51,410 nucleotides of DNA from an uncultured Prevotellaceae bacterium (GTDB taxonomy: Bacteria > Bacteroidota > Bacteroidia > Bacteroidales > Bacteroidaceae), in the NCBI GenBank assembly GCA_902789415.1, contig CADAOD010000017.1:1-51410 (forward strand), read 5' to 3'. The translations under genes and the position numbers were made by a program. The notes beneath the pieces were generated by a model. It was not told the origin of the DNA. It did not search any database and saw only the letters and a program-made list of their open reading frames with translations. This document shows positions 7,962-15,220 of this stretch, piece after piece. Position 1 is the stretch's first letter. Each line of letters starts with the position of its first letter.

Positions 7962-9119
7962 TTATTTAAAAGTAATGTAACATGAGGGAGATATCAGCAC
8001 AGAAGCCTTATGGTTTTTCCCATCTGTGTATTGAACATCTAATTTGCCTTCATCATGTAATTGGCGGAAAGCCATCAGGTAATGAGTGCGAGAGTGCAGA
8101 CGCTTCCTCTGATCATTGTTAAACAAAGTCTCAGTAACCCACATCTGACCTTTATACTCTTTACAAAGTTCTTTTTTCAACTTGTCAATATTATCCTGCT
8201 TGAAATCCGCATCAAACCATATGTCGCCTTGAATGCTCTTGGGGTCAAACGTGTACGTATTAATTCCGTCCATACCTTCGAGTATTCTTTCAACATTAGC
8301 ATACTTACTATAAACCTGTTTTACAAGGTCAAAGCCCTTTGCTCCTTTTGTAATATGCAATAAATAGTGACTGGGAGTTTTCTGGTCTTCTTCACGAAAT
8401 TGAAAAGCTGTGTAAAATACCACACCGCCGAGAATCCTACGAAACTCATCTGCTAACTGATTGATAATGAATTTGTGACGTTCTTCTACAGACCCCTTTA
8501 ACTTCTTGTTTTCTTTCACTTCACTAAAAGTTAGAGGGAATACCGTCTTCAAATCCTCATGGAAAAGTTCATTCTCAAACGCTGCATTCAAACGTTTAGT
8601 ATTGATGAAGATGAATACCTCATTACCCCATTGTGTCAGGAACTGAGTAAGCACACGTGTATTGATGTGCTTGTAACCCCACGGATCGATAAACAGGAGC
8701 GAAGGACATTCATTATAGAATCCTTGCATCGTGTTTCGTGTCAGGAAAGTGTCAATCTTTGGCCATTCGCCAAAGGTGCGATTTGCAAAGAACGGCTCAT
8801 TCGAAAATGTGCCGCTCTGGTAATATTTCTCGAAATTCTCCTTCAGCTTATCGCCGAAGGCCATATCATTAAAGACCATCCAGACACGTTCACGCAGGTA
8901 CTGATCCTCATAGCAGTTTTTGGCTACAAGAAGTGGAGTTGAGGGACTCCCATCTTCGTAGATACCTGGCCCTGCAAACATATCGAAATAACCAAATCGC
9001 TGTGGGTTATGTCTGCGCGATATTATATGGCAGTACTGCGGAAAGTATTCCGATATGATTGCTGCCTTTACCCTCGACGAGTCTGTTTGTTTCTTAAAGA
9101 AATCTTTGTTGTCAGACAT
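7962..9119 (-). CDS. tcmP: three-Cys-motif partner protein TcmP
   Basis: The 385-aa protein starts MSDNKDFFKKQTDSSRVKAA. It has the family blocks RFGYFDMFAGPGIYEDGSPS (about residues 41-60), resembling motif I of Rossmann methyltransferases, and LLFIDPWGYKHINTRVL, resembling a catalytic DPxG/DPPW motif. The C-terminal third (TETLFNNDQRKRLHSRTHYL) is probably a winged-helix part. TcmP proteins are named for co-occurrence with DUF5131 three-Cys proteins, and that gene follows six bases downstream. A nucleic-acid-modifying activity is plausible from the motifs but unproven. It lies 52 bases after the methyltransferase gene in the defence operon. Length is usual for the family. Confidence 0.88.
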   Translation of the reverse strand: MSDNKDFFKKQTDSSRVKAAIISEYFPQYCHIISRRHNPQRFGYFDMFAGPGIYEDGSPSTPLLVAKNCYEDQYLRERVWMVFNDMAFGDKLKENFEKYYQSGTFSNEPFFANRTFGEWPKIDTFLTRNTMQGFYNECPSLLFIDPWGYKHINTRVLTQFLTQWGNEVFIFINTKRLNAAFENELFHEDLKTVFPLTFSEVKENKKLKGSVEERHKFIINQLADEFRRILGGVVFYTAFQFREEDQKTPSHYLLHITKGAKGFDLVKQVYSKYANVERILEGMDGINTYTFDPKSIQGDIWFDADFKQDNIDKLKKELCKEYKGQMWVTETLFNNDQRKRLHSRTHYLMAFRQLHDEGKLDVQYTDGKNHKASVLISPSCYITFK

Positions 9120-9145
9120 TATTTTGTTTTACTTATTTCTATTGC

Positions 9146-9175
9146 ATTATAATCTATCACATTATAATCTATCAC
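9146..9175. repeat. 15-bp tandem duplication at the end of the methyltransferase gene
   Basis: ATTATAATCTATCAC occurs twice in direct succession, covering the stop codon region of the methyltransferase gene and the gap before tcmP. Confidence 0.9.
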
Positions 9176-10512
9176 ATTGCCATAAGAGCCTTCATATTCG
9201 TATCCGTAAATGTATGCCAAATTTTAAGCTCGATGGGTTTGTAGTCATCAAAGAGTTGCCCTACCTTTTCAATTTCGAATACCAATCGCAAGTCGTTTTC
9301 GTCTGCATCTGGATGTACTTCGTGTTTGGAACCTACTCTTGCAATTGTAATGAGATAAATATCGCGTATGCCCTTCTGTTTAACATAAGGCATGAAATAA
9401 TAAAGCTTATTCAGAGCTACTGTAGATGGAAATTTCTTACCTGTGTAATAAATGCGGGCTGAACCATCAAGAAACAAGTCTACGTTGTCATTCTTAACAA
9501 GGCTGACAAGAACATTCTTGTCTTCTTTAAGTTTCAAATCAGGACTTCTCGTTATGTTTGGATTGCTAACAATCTTTTCTGGAAATTCTTTTTGTAGTTC
9601 TTCGTAATCTACGGGATTGTCAATACCAAGAAATGCCATAATACAGTCACCCACATATTTTGCAAGATTAACAGGCACAGCATTTCCTATCATCTGCTCC
9701 ATATCGGTCTTATTGCCAAGGAACTTGAAATCCTTTGGGAACGTTTGTATCATACTTCTTTCCAAAGTCGTAAGGGGACGTATTCCTTCTAAAGACTTCA
9801 CGGGGTCTGTGCTATGTAATTGATACCCTGCTGGCATGGGACGATTTACGCCACGTATCGTTGGGCTGGGTTCATCTACGCTAAAGATTCCCCTACGAGC
9901 ATAACTGCGCGGATGACGATAGTAATATTTGATATCAAGTTGACTGCCAAAATAATCAGCTACGGTCATTTCTTTCTCTGCCTGTCGTTCCTCAAGAATT
10001 TTCGACATAAAACCGTCTTCTTCCCCTAAATGACCAATCATTATGAAACGCTTACGTCTTTGGGGAGCTCCACATTTACTTGCATTTAGAATGGTGTATG
10101 TTAGTCCATATCCACATGCCTTGAAAATCGCTTTTGCTTGAACAAGCTTCTCGGTCTTTATGATACGATCAACATTTTCCATTACAAACCATTCCGGTTT
10201 CACCTTTGCGATGACCTGAGCATAATTCACAGTAAGGTCTCCGCGTCCGTTATCTTCATCACGTTTGCCTGCAGATGAGAAGTCTTGACAAGGAGGGCCT
10301 CCTATTATCATGTCTGGTTTATATTTACTTACTTTTTCTACTGTCTCATCTACATTAGAAAGATCCTGTTTTATTACAGGATGCTTAAAGTTTGTGTGAT
10401 AAACAGCAATTGCATCATCCCAATTATCAAATGCAGCAAGTATCTTGAATCCTGCTTTTTGGAATCCAAGACTTAGGCCACCACAGCCACAAAACAAATC
10501 TACAACTTTCAT
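9172..10512 (-). CDS. DNA (cytosine-5-)-methyltransferase
   Basis: The 446-aa enzyme (ATG 10512, MKVVDLFCGCGGLSLGF) has the C5-methyltransferase motifs in order: I at 5-16, IV with catalytic Cys75 in GGPPCQDFSSAGKR, VI ENV at 112-114, VIII QRRKR at 151-155, IX RPLTTLE near 245-251 and X GNAVP at 276-280. It methylates cytosine in DNA using SAM. A C-terminal extension of about 150 residues after motif X is unusual and beta-rich (DLFLDGSARIYYTGK, RDIYLITIARVGSK). The start lies four bases after the stop of the HindVP-type endonuclease, so it is probably the protecting partner of that enzyme; a TTG 12 bases upstream would overlap the endonuclease. The recognition sequence is not readable. Confidence 0.95.
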   Translation of the reverse strand: MKVVDLFCGCGGLSLGFQKAGFKILAAFDNWDDAIAVYHTNFKHPVIKQDLSNVDETVEKVSKYKPDMIIGGPPCQDFSSAGKRDEDNGRGDLTVNYAQVIAKVKPEWFVMENVDRIIKTEKLVQAKAIFKACGYGLTYTILNASKCGAPQRRKRFIMIGHLGEEDGFMSKILEERQAEKEMTVADYFGSQLDIKYYYRHPRSYARRGIFSVDEPSPTIRGVNRPMPAGYQLHSTDPVKSLEGIRPLTTLERSMIQTFPKDFKFLGNKTDMEQMIGNAVPVNLAKYVGDCIMAFLGIDNPVDYEELQKEFPEKIVSNPNITRSPDLKLKEDKNVLVSLVKNDNVDLFLDGSARIYYTGKKFPSTVALNKLYYFMPYVKQKGIRDIYLITIARVGSKHEVHPDADENDLRLVFEIEKVGQLFDDYKPIELKIWHTFTDTNMKALMAM

Positions 10513-10516
10513 AGGT

Positions 10517-11590
10517 CTAATCAAAAATGTCTGGGCTGTTTACCAATACTGCGTCGAAACGACGTTCTGGACTTAATAAGTCCTGACCGCCACCAAGAAT
10601 AATATTTTTTATTTCAAATTTCGAGATACGAGGTTTAACAATCTCTTCTCCTTCTAAAAAAATATGGGACTTCGTTCCTGGAAGGGCAAATGCCTTGTCA
10701 TTGGCAAGATTGTATGACTGGAGACGTATAATACGTTTGTAGTCGAAAGTATCGTATGTCACATAATCAAGAAGCATCTTGTAGAGCCAAATGATAGTAC
10801 GATGAAAACGATTCAGACGGCGTATGCTCGTTGAGTCTTCTGTACAGCACATTTGTATAATACTAAGGTTGGACCACACGAATACATCTAAGCAATCCTC
10901 CTTCAGTCTCATTTTATTTCCCTCTGTTTTCCAAATAGGTTGGATAATGAGAGGCTTCTGCTTATCACACATGTCTTTGGATATAGCCAAAACAGACTCC
11001 AAGATTTTGTTATAGTGTGGTAATACTTCGTCGATTTCCTCCCAATGGTTAATTTGAGGTACACGGCGAAGCATTCCTCTAAGTCTCTCCTTTTCTTCAA
11101 GCGACTCATAGTTGGTGCAGATACTGCAAGCAAGGAAGCAAATAGTTGGGGGACGCATCACTATTTCCGATCCCCATTGCGATTCAGGTAGGGATTTCGT
11201 TGTATTATCTGGTAGCGCTGTCAACTTTACTTCAAGGCCGGAGAGAATCTCATTAGTCTTATGGTTTAGCATTACAAGGTCTATCTTCTCTCGTTCTCCT
11301 TGGTAGAACTTCTCATATGGGGTAAAGCCAGCCTCATAATTGTAGTAGGCCTCGTCACTAAGCGGGTCAATTCCTAACAGTTCCTCGCTTTCTATTGCCT
11401 GATGAATAATTTCATTTTTATCATCAGTCTTTATGTAAATAGGCTTAATACCTTTAGAGTACATATATGCAACAAGTGAAGCAGGAAACGAACTGTTAAA
11501 TTGATTCTTACCCCAGCACTCTGCTTTAGTATAATCGCGGCTTGAATGTTTTTGACCGAATAATCCGGGTTTGATTTCTTTCTTTGCCAT
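10517..11590 (-). CDS. HindVP-type restriction endonuclease
   Basis: The 357-aa protein starts MAKKEIKPGLFGQKHSSRDY and continues WGKNQFNSSFPASLVAYMYS, the conserved N-terminal block of the HindVP family (type II enzymes; the founding member cuts GRCGYC). A PD-(D/E)xK site is visible: Asp104 in REKIDLVMLN, and Glu120-x-Lys122 in SGLEVKLTALPD. The family usually sits beside a C5-methyltransferase, which begins four bases downstream. Whether this enzyme cuts the HindVP site is unknown. It lies 16 bases after the Mrr-type gene in the same operon. Length agrees with the family. No damage is seen, so the restriction-modification pair appears intact. Confidence 0.9.
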   Translation of the reverse strand: MAKKEIKPGLFGQKHSSRDYTKAECWGKNQFNSSFPASLVAYMYSKGIKPIYIKTDDKNEIIHQAIESEELLGIDPLSDEAYYNYEAGFTPYEKFYQGEREKIDLVMLNHKTNEILSGLEVKLTALPDNTTKSLPESQWGSEIVMRPPTICFLACSICTNYESLEEKERLRGMLRRVPQINHWEEIDEVLPHYNKILESVLAISKDMCDKQKPLIIQPIWKTEGNKMRLKEDCLDVFVWSNLSIIQMCCTEDSTSIRRLNRFHRTIIWLYKMLLDYVTYDTFDYKRIIRLQSYNLANDKAFALPGTKSHIFLEGEEIVKPRISKFEIKNIILGGGQDLLSPERRFDAVLVNSPDIFD

Positions 11591-11606
11591 ATTTATTTAT
11601 TGTTTG

Positions 11607-12524
11607 TTATTCATCAAAATAATCAGAATCTATACGTTTCACTTCGTATACTTGTTTGGTACTGACACCAACATTATATTCTATCATGTAACGAGCAAGT
11701 TCCTGACCATCTATTAAGACAATTTTCTTATTCAATTTCTCAACATATTGTTTAGCTTCTTTGCTATAAGAGCTTGTGGTAATGAACACTCCTTTAGTGG
11801 CTTTCTGTTCATCTAAAGCTCCTGAGAATTGTTGAATCTGTGGTTTGCCAACAGTATTGTCTAGTTTGTATCTTTTCGCCTGAATATATATATTGTCAAG
11901 TCCTAACTTATCTTCATAGATAATTCCATCAATCCCATCATCATGTACATACTGAGTTACTTGAGCAGAATTTGCAAAGGAGCCACCATATCCCATCTTT
12001 ACTAAAAGATCCACTACCAAATGCTCAAAGAAATATGGTGTTTGTTCCAATGTCTTTTGAAGCAAGTCCGCTGCCAAGTCTTCGATAATACTATGATAAG
12101 CTTGCTCAAGTTGTTCGGTAGGTGTCATATCTTCCGAAACGCCCTGAGTGTCTGAATTTATAGTTGTACTTGGAGATGGCGTTGTTGCGCCTGTTGCGTA
12201 ACTTGCAAATTCGGGGAACTGCATCAAATCTTGTTTACGTAAAGATGTGTGTGATGCAAGGTAATCTTTACCGCGTTGTGTGATTCTATAAACACCGCGT
12301 TCAGGAATATCTATCATCTGTGCACGACGTAGATACTGACGAACCCAATTTAACCTATCCACCACTTGAGTGGAATTACCACTCTTGGTGCGGAGGCTAC
12401 AATCTTCATCAGTAAGATTGAAATAATCAACGATGTATTGTCTCATTTCCGAGACTCTCATATCTTTTTTACTTGTAGCTTCCAAAAACGGATATAAGAA
12501 ATCTTCAAATATTGGTACAGCCAT
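11607..12524 (-). CDS. mrr: Mrr-type restriction endonuclease
   Basis: The 305-aa protein has an N-terminal Mrr_N winged-helix domain at about residues 5-90 (FEDFLYPFLEATSKKDMRV, then RGVYRITQRGKDYLASH), a Thr/Ser-rich linker, and a C-terminal Mrr_cat nuclease domain at about 160-290. The catalytic pattern is clear: FFEHLVVDLLVKMGY, DDGIDG (Asp199) and IYIQAKRYK (Gln215, Lys217). Mrr enzymes cut methylated DNA, so this gene could complement the adjacent endonuclease/methyltransferase by attacking phage DNA carrying foreign methylation; in the same cell it must tolerate the neighbouring methyltransferase's mark. It is the second gene of the operon, 31 bases after the 84-aa gene. Confidence 0.93.
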   Translation of the reverse strand: MAVPIFEDFLYPFLEATSKKDMRVSEMRQYIVDYFNLTDEDCSLRTKSGNSTQVVDRLNWVRQYLRRAQMIDIPERGVYRITQRGKDYLASHTSLRKQDLMQFPEFASYATGATTPSPSTTINSDTQGVSEDMTPTEQLEQAYHSIIEDLAADLLQKTLEQTPYFFEHLVVDLLVKMGYGGSFANSAQVTQYVHDDGIDGIIYEDKLGLDNIYIQAKRYKLDNTVGKPQIQQFSGALDEQKATKGVFITTSSYSKEAKQYVEKLNKKIVLIDGQELARYMIEYNVGVSTKQVYEVKRIDSDYFDE

Positions 12525-12555
12525 AATTATGTTCTTTGATTCGTTTTTCTGCCTT

Positions 12556-12810
12556 TTAATTCAAATTCATTAGGTCTTTTGCAAGTCCATTCGGACACCT
12601 TTCGTCAAACCAATGCCATACGTGAAATCTGTCTGTGCCTTTCTCCCAAATATGAAATGGCTCTTCTATACATTCATCTTTATCGATTGGAACATAAGAA
12701 AATTTCTCCCACAGAGTTTTTAGATTGCACAATTCATTGTAGCGATCTGTCAGGTAGTGCTTCCTGTCAGCCTCGTATCGTTCTACAAGTTTGTGTATAT
12801 CTTGATTCAT
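12556..12810 (-). CDS. 84-aa hypothetical protein leading the defence operon
   Basis: The 84-aa protein begins MNQDIHKLVERYEADRKHYL. The N-terminal half is an amphipathic helix rich in charged residues; the C-terminal half is aromatic (FHIWEKGTDRFHVWHWFDER). No helix-turn-helix is evident and no family is recognised. It is the promoter-proximal gene, with its ATG about 15 bases from the expected start of transcription. In restriction operons such leading small genes are often controllers or immunity factors, but the sequence does not decide this. It is not a typical C-protein. Confidence 0.7.
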   Translation of the reverse strand: MNQDIHKLVERYEADRKHYLTDRYNELCNLKTLWEKFSYVPIDKDECIEEPFHIWEKGTDRFHVWHWFDERCPNGLAKDLMNLN

Positions 12811-12832
12811 ATCGATATGTCCTATTTAGCTT

Positions 12833-12876
12833 GCAAAGATACGAATAATTCCTGAGATAAAAGTCGTTTATCTCAG
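12833..12876 (-). promoter_or_regulatory. defence-operon promoter with operator dyad
   Basis: On the minus strand TATCTTTGC (12841-12833) matches the TAnnTTTG -7 element. A perfect 10-bp dyad, CTGAGATAAA at 12852-12861 and its complement at 12867-12876, lies where the -33 element should be. A protein bound there would block or control RNA polymerase, so the operon is likely regulated. Confidence 0.75.
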
Positions 12877-12938
12877 AATTTACACATTATTTAATAAAAC
12901 GGGCAATTTGCCCCGTCAATTGATTGAACAAATCAAGA

Positions 12939-13005
12939 TTTTGCACTCACTGCGTGCAAAATAGGGTAAAAGTATGGGGAAAAGTCAGTCATTGCCTGAC
13001 TTTTT
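12939..13005. repeat. two further dyads between the divergent promoters
   Basis: TTTTGCAC at 12939-12946 pairs with GTGCAAAA at 12954-12961. AAAGTCAG at 12981-12988 pairs with CTGACTTT at 12996-13003 and is followed by T residues, so it could be a weak plus-strand terminator. Confidence 0.6.
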
Positions 13006-13060
13006 GATTAAAAAACTTAAAAGTATGGAACAAAAATTTAGAAGATTAGAGAAAAATGTC

Positions 13061-13069
13061 TATCTTTGC
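13061..13069 (+). promoter_or_regulatory. promoter of the three-hairpin RNA candidate
   Basis: TATCTTTGC is a perfect Bacteroidetes -7 element on the plus strand, divergent from the defence-operon promoter about 220 bases away. Initiation would be near 13076. Confidence 0.7.
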
Positions 13070-13075
13070 ACACAG

Positions 13076-13155
13076 AACAATGGACGTGTTCCATTTATTG
13101 GGATTGGGGTGTCCCCGATCGGAGGAGTTGTCAGGTTCGTGGCAACTCTTTTCTT
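13076..13155 (+). ncRNA. candidate small RNA of three hairpins with terminator
   Basis: Downstream of a perfect -7 element come three adjacent stems: ATGGA/TCCAT (13080-13084, 13090-13094), GATTGGGG/CCCCGATC (13102-13109, 13113-13120) and GAGTTG/CAACTC (13125-13130, 13143-13148), the last followed by TTTTCTT. This gives an RNA of about 80 nt. Alternatively it is an attenuated leader for a 118-aa frame starting at 13080, but that frame has no recognisable protein character. No known RNA family is recognised. Confidence 0.5.
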
Positions 13156-13958
13156 ATGCTTCGAATCCTTCAACAACTTTTCTGAGAAATAACAAAATTA
13201 TAGCGCGAAAAGTCAACTATTTCAGGAATAGAGTCAACGTTCTTAGGAATAGAGACAACCTTTTCAGTATGACTAGTCAAATATTCGCCCAAGTTGGGGA
13301 CAAAAAGATTGTGAACACATGCGTTCACAATGACAAGATCCACACTTTAGCGTTCTTGCGTCCTTCAGTAGCAAAGCATCATGCGTTTTCCCGTTGTGCC
13401 GTTTTCCCGTTTCGTGATGTGGTTGTGAATGAATGAAATCTGTGGAGTTTTAATTTTACTATAATATATAATTATAATTATATATTATAGTAATATGAAA
13501 TATGGTAAAATTTTTCGCATCGGCAGAACGGTTGACGAAACGGGAAAACGGGAAAACGGCAATCGGGCGGTTGGGAGTATAAAAACAGGCATACTCGTCG
13601 CTTGAATCGAGAACGGTGCAATCTCATAGATTGAACTATTCTTCGAGCGGGATTGAACTATTCTCGCCGCCAGCGCGCATCCTCGGAAAGATATTGGCAA
13701 ATCGAGCTAGAAACGTTGTTTAATATCTTTCAGCATCACTTAGATACATCATCGCTGAATTAGTAAAGATTTTTGATAAATTCAGAAGGATTCTTTCTTC
13801 ATAAAGAGCAAATGTTAATAATATAAAGCTGCGAGTAAGTGAGAGCAGACTAAGCTTGCTTAGTGTCTGCCGAACGGGAGCAGTTTCGCCAAGTGTTAAC
13901 GTGGCAAATTTCTCAAAAATAATTGGGGGAAACTATTGTTTTGCATTGATATTTTGTG
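13156..13958. other. gene-free region rich in inverted and direct repeats
   Basis: No convincing gene lies here. Seen directly: paired AGGAATAGAG repeats near 13224-13255; TTGTGAAC/GTTCACAA at 13309-13330; the nested structure at 13399-13551; a direct repeat ATTGAACTATTCT near 13621-13660; GAAAGATATT/AATATCTTTC at 13686-13695 and 13722-13731; CTGAATT/AATTCAG near 13755-13785; and a GCAGAC/GTCTGC hairpin near 13843-13869. A cis-acting site such as oriT, a recombination site or a second origin would fit. No relaxase gene is in the window to support oriT. Confidence 0.6.
13399..13551. repeat. nested inverted repeat around a 38-bp perfect palindrome
   Basis: A perfect 38-bp AT-only-cored palindrome occupies 13456-13493. 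It is flanked by 17-bp inverted arms, CCGTTTTCCCGTTTCGT at 13399-13415 and its complement at 13535-13551, each 40-41 bases from the palindrome, so both share one centre near 13475. Extra partial copies of the CGTTTTCCCG motif adjoin both arms. The DNA could extrude a cruciform. Confidence 0.9.
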
Positions 13959-13967
13959 TAACTTTGC
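13959..13967 (+). promoter_or_regulatory. promoter of the HU-like gene
   Basis: TAACTTTGC is a perfect -7 element, with TTTTGCATTG about 20 bases upstream as a possible -33. The leader of about 85 bases contains a CGGCCA/TGGCCG hairpin. Confidence 0.75.
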
Positions 13968-14058
13968 ACTCGCAATCAGATCTGAAAAACACGCGGGATT
14001 CGGCCACCCGATGTAGCTGGCCGAGCAGGATAATACTAATACCAAAAAACACAAGATT

Positions 14059-14994
14059 ATGGCGAAGATTATTTATGAAGTGTACCAGAACAAGAACGAG
14101 CACACTGCCGCCTACGGCAAGTTCTACGCTCGCGTGAAGAATCTGGAGAGTCTGAACACTCGCAAGCTTGCAAACCACATCAGCGAGCACGGAAGTATCT
14201 ACACACCCGACGTCGTGTACGGCGTGCTGGAGAAGTTCCGCAGCTGTCTGCTGGAGATGCTGCTCAACTCGAAGAAGGTGAAGATTGAAGGTCTCGGCAC
14301 GTTCTACACCACCATCGAGTGCGCGAAGGGTGGCGCGCTGACCAAGGACAAGTTCAGCGTGAATAAGGACATCAAGGGTCTGCACATCCGCTTCCTGCCT
14401 GAGCAGGAACAGGAGCAGAACATCAGCTCGCGAGAGTTCCTGAAGCAGGCCGAGTTCATCAACGTGGAGAGCCTCGTGAAGAGCGACGAGGACAACGGCA
14501 CTACGGGTAACGGCTCAACGGAGAACGGCGGTTCACAGAACCAAGGTGGTGGCTCCAACGGCGGTGGCACTGGCACCGTAACGCCTGACAACGGCGGTTC
14601 GCAGAGCCAGGGCGGCAACAGCGGTAGCGGCTCGAACACTGGAGGCAACAGCGGTAGCCAGAGCGGCAACACGGGCGGCAACAGCGGCTCGCAGAGCGGC
14701 ACCGAGGGTGACTACCGACTGGTGATCTACAAGTATGGCAACGGAACCTCGACCGTGACGGACGACAGCGAGCAGGAAATCAACAGCAACGACAACGTGC
14801 ACTCCGGCTCTAACGTGAACGTCAGCGTCGTGTCAGCAAGCGAATTGGAGCCTATTGTCAAGGTCAACGGCGTTCGCATCACGCTGACCGAGAACGACGG
14901 AACCTACACTGGTTCGTTCCAGATGCCTACAAAGGGCACAGTTCTGGAGATCAACTCCGAAACTGACGAGATGGACTTCATGGACCAGGACTAG
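14059..14994 (+). CDS. HU-like (HU-HIG) DNA-binding protein with Gly/Ser-rich linker
   Basis: The 311-aa protein has an HU-family domain at residues 1-125 (AKIIYEVYQNKNEHTAAYGK, KLANHISEHGSIYTPDVVYG, VKIEGLGTFYTTIE), of the HU-HIG type found in Bacteroidetes islands. Residues about 150-225 are a low-complexity linker of Gly, Ser, Asn and Gln (NGGSQNQGG, GGNSGSQSG), followed by a small beta domain (YRLVIYKYGNGTSTVTDDSE onward). HU-like proteins bind and bend DNA. The gene is clearly more GC-rich than the defence operon to its left. It is followed by smalltalk, its usual neighbour; the amidase gene often found after smalltalk is absent here. Confidence 0.9.
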   Translation: MAKIIYEVYQNKNEHTAAYGKFYARVKNLESLNTRKLANHISEHGSIYTPDVVYGVLEKFRSCLLEMLLNSKKVKIEGLGTFYTTIECAKGGALTKDKFSVNKDIKGLHIRFLPEQEQEQNISSREFLKQAEFINVESLVKSDEDNGTTGNGSTENGGSQNQGGGSNGGGTGTVTPDNGGSQSQGGNSGSGSNTGGNSGSQSGNTGGNSGSQSGTEGDYRLVIYKYGNGTSTVTDDSEQEINSNDNVHSGSNVNVSVVSASELEPIVKVNGVRITLTENDGTYTGSFQMPTKGTVLEINSETDEMDFMDQD

Positions 14995-15073
14995 GCAATG
15001 GCTGAGATAAGAGGGGGAGCCAAATCGCCCTCCCCCTCGAACTCAGCAAGTATTCACCTTAATATCTGATGCT

Positions 15074-15187
15074 ATGAAAAAGGAAACTTGGAAGACCGTC
15101 ATTCAGGTGATTGTGAGCATCCTCACAGCAGCCCTGACGGCACTGGGTACTACCAGTTGCATGGGCCACGGCCCAATCACATTCTGA
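15074..15187 (+). CDS. smalltalk protein
   Basis: This 37-aa ORF reads MKKETWKTVIQVIVSILTAA and continues LTALGTTSCMGHGPITF. It matches the Bacteroidetes smalltalk family: a lysine start, a hydrophobic membrane-like helix at residues 8-26, and a TTSCM end that looks like a degenerate lipobox. It is usually encoded right after an HU-like gene, as here (79 bases downstream). Function unknown; it is likely a small membrane peptide. A clear terminator follows. Confidence 0.88.
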   Translation: MKKETWKTVIQVIVSILTAALTALGTTSCMGHGPITF

Positions 15188-15220
15188 CAAACGAAGCCTA
15201 ACGGCTTAACACGACGAGAG

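Noticed and set aside
12974-13436. Plus-strand frames over the three-hairpin RNA
   Set aside because: They cross stems and repeats, have poor protein composition, and the longer one would start within about four bases of transcription start.
13485-13700. Minus-strand 71-aa frame in the repeat-rich region
   Set aside because: Overlaps the palindrome and inverted repeats; no recognisable domain or promoter.
14304-14802. Long minus-strand frames inside the HU-like gene
   Set aside because: Shadow of the Gly/Ser-rich linker; low-complexity Pro/Leu and Ala/Val products.
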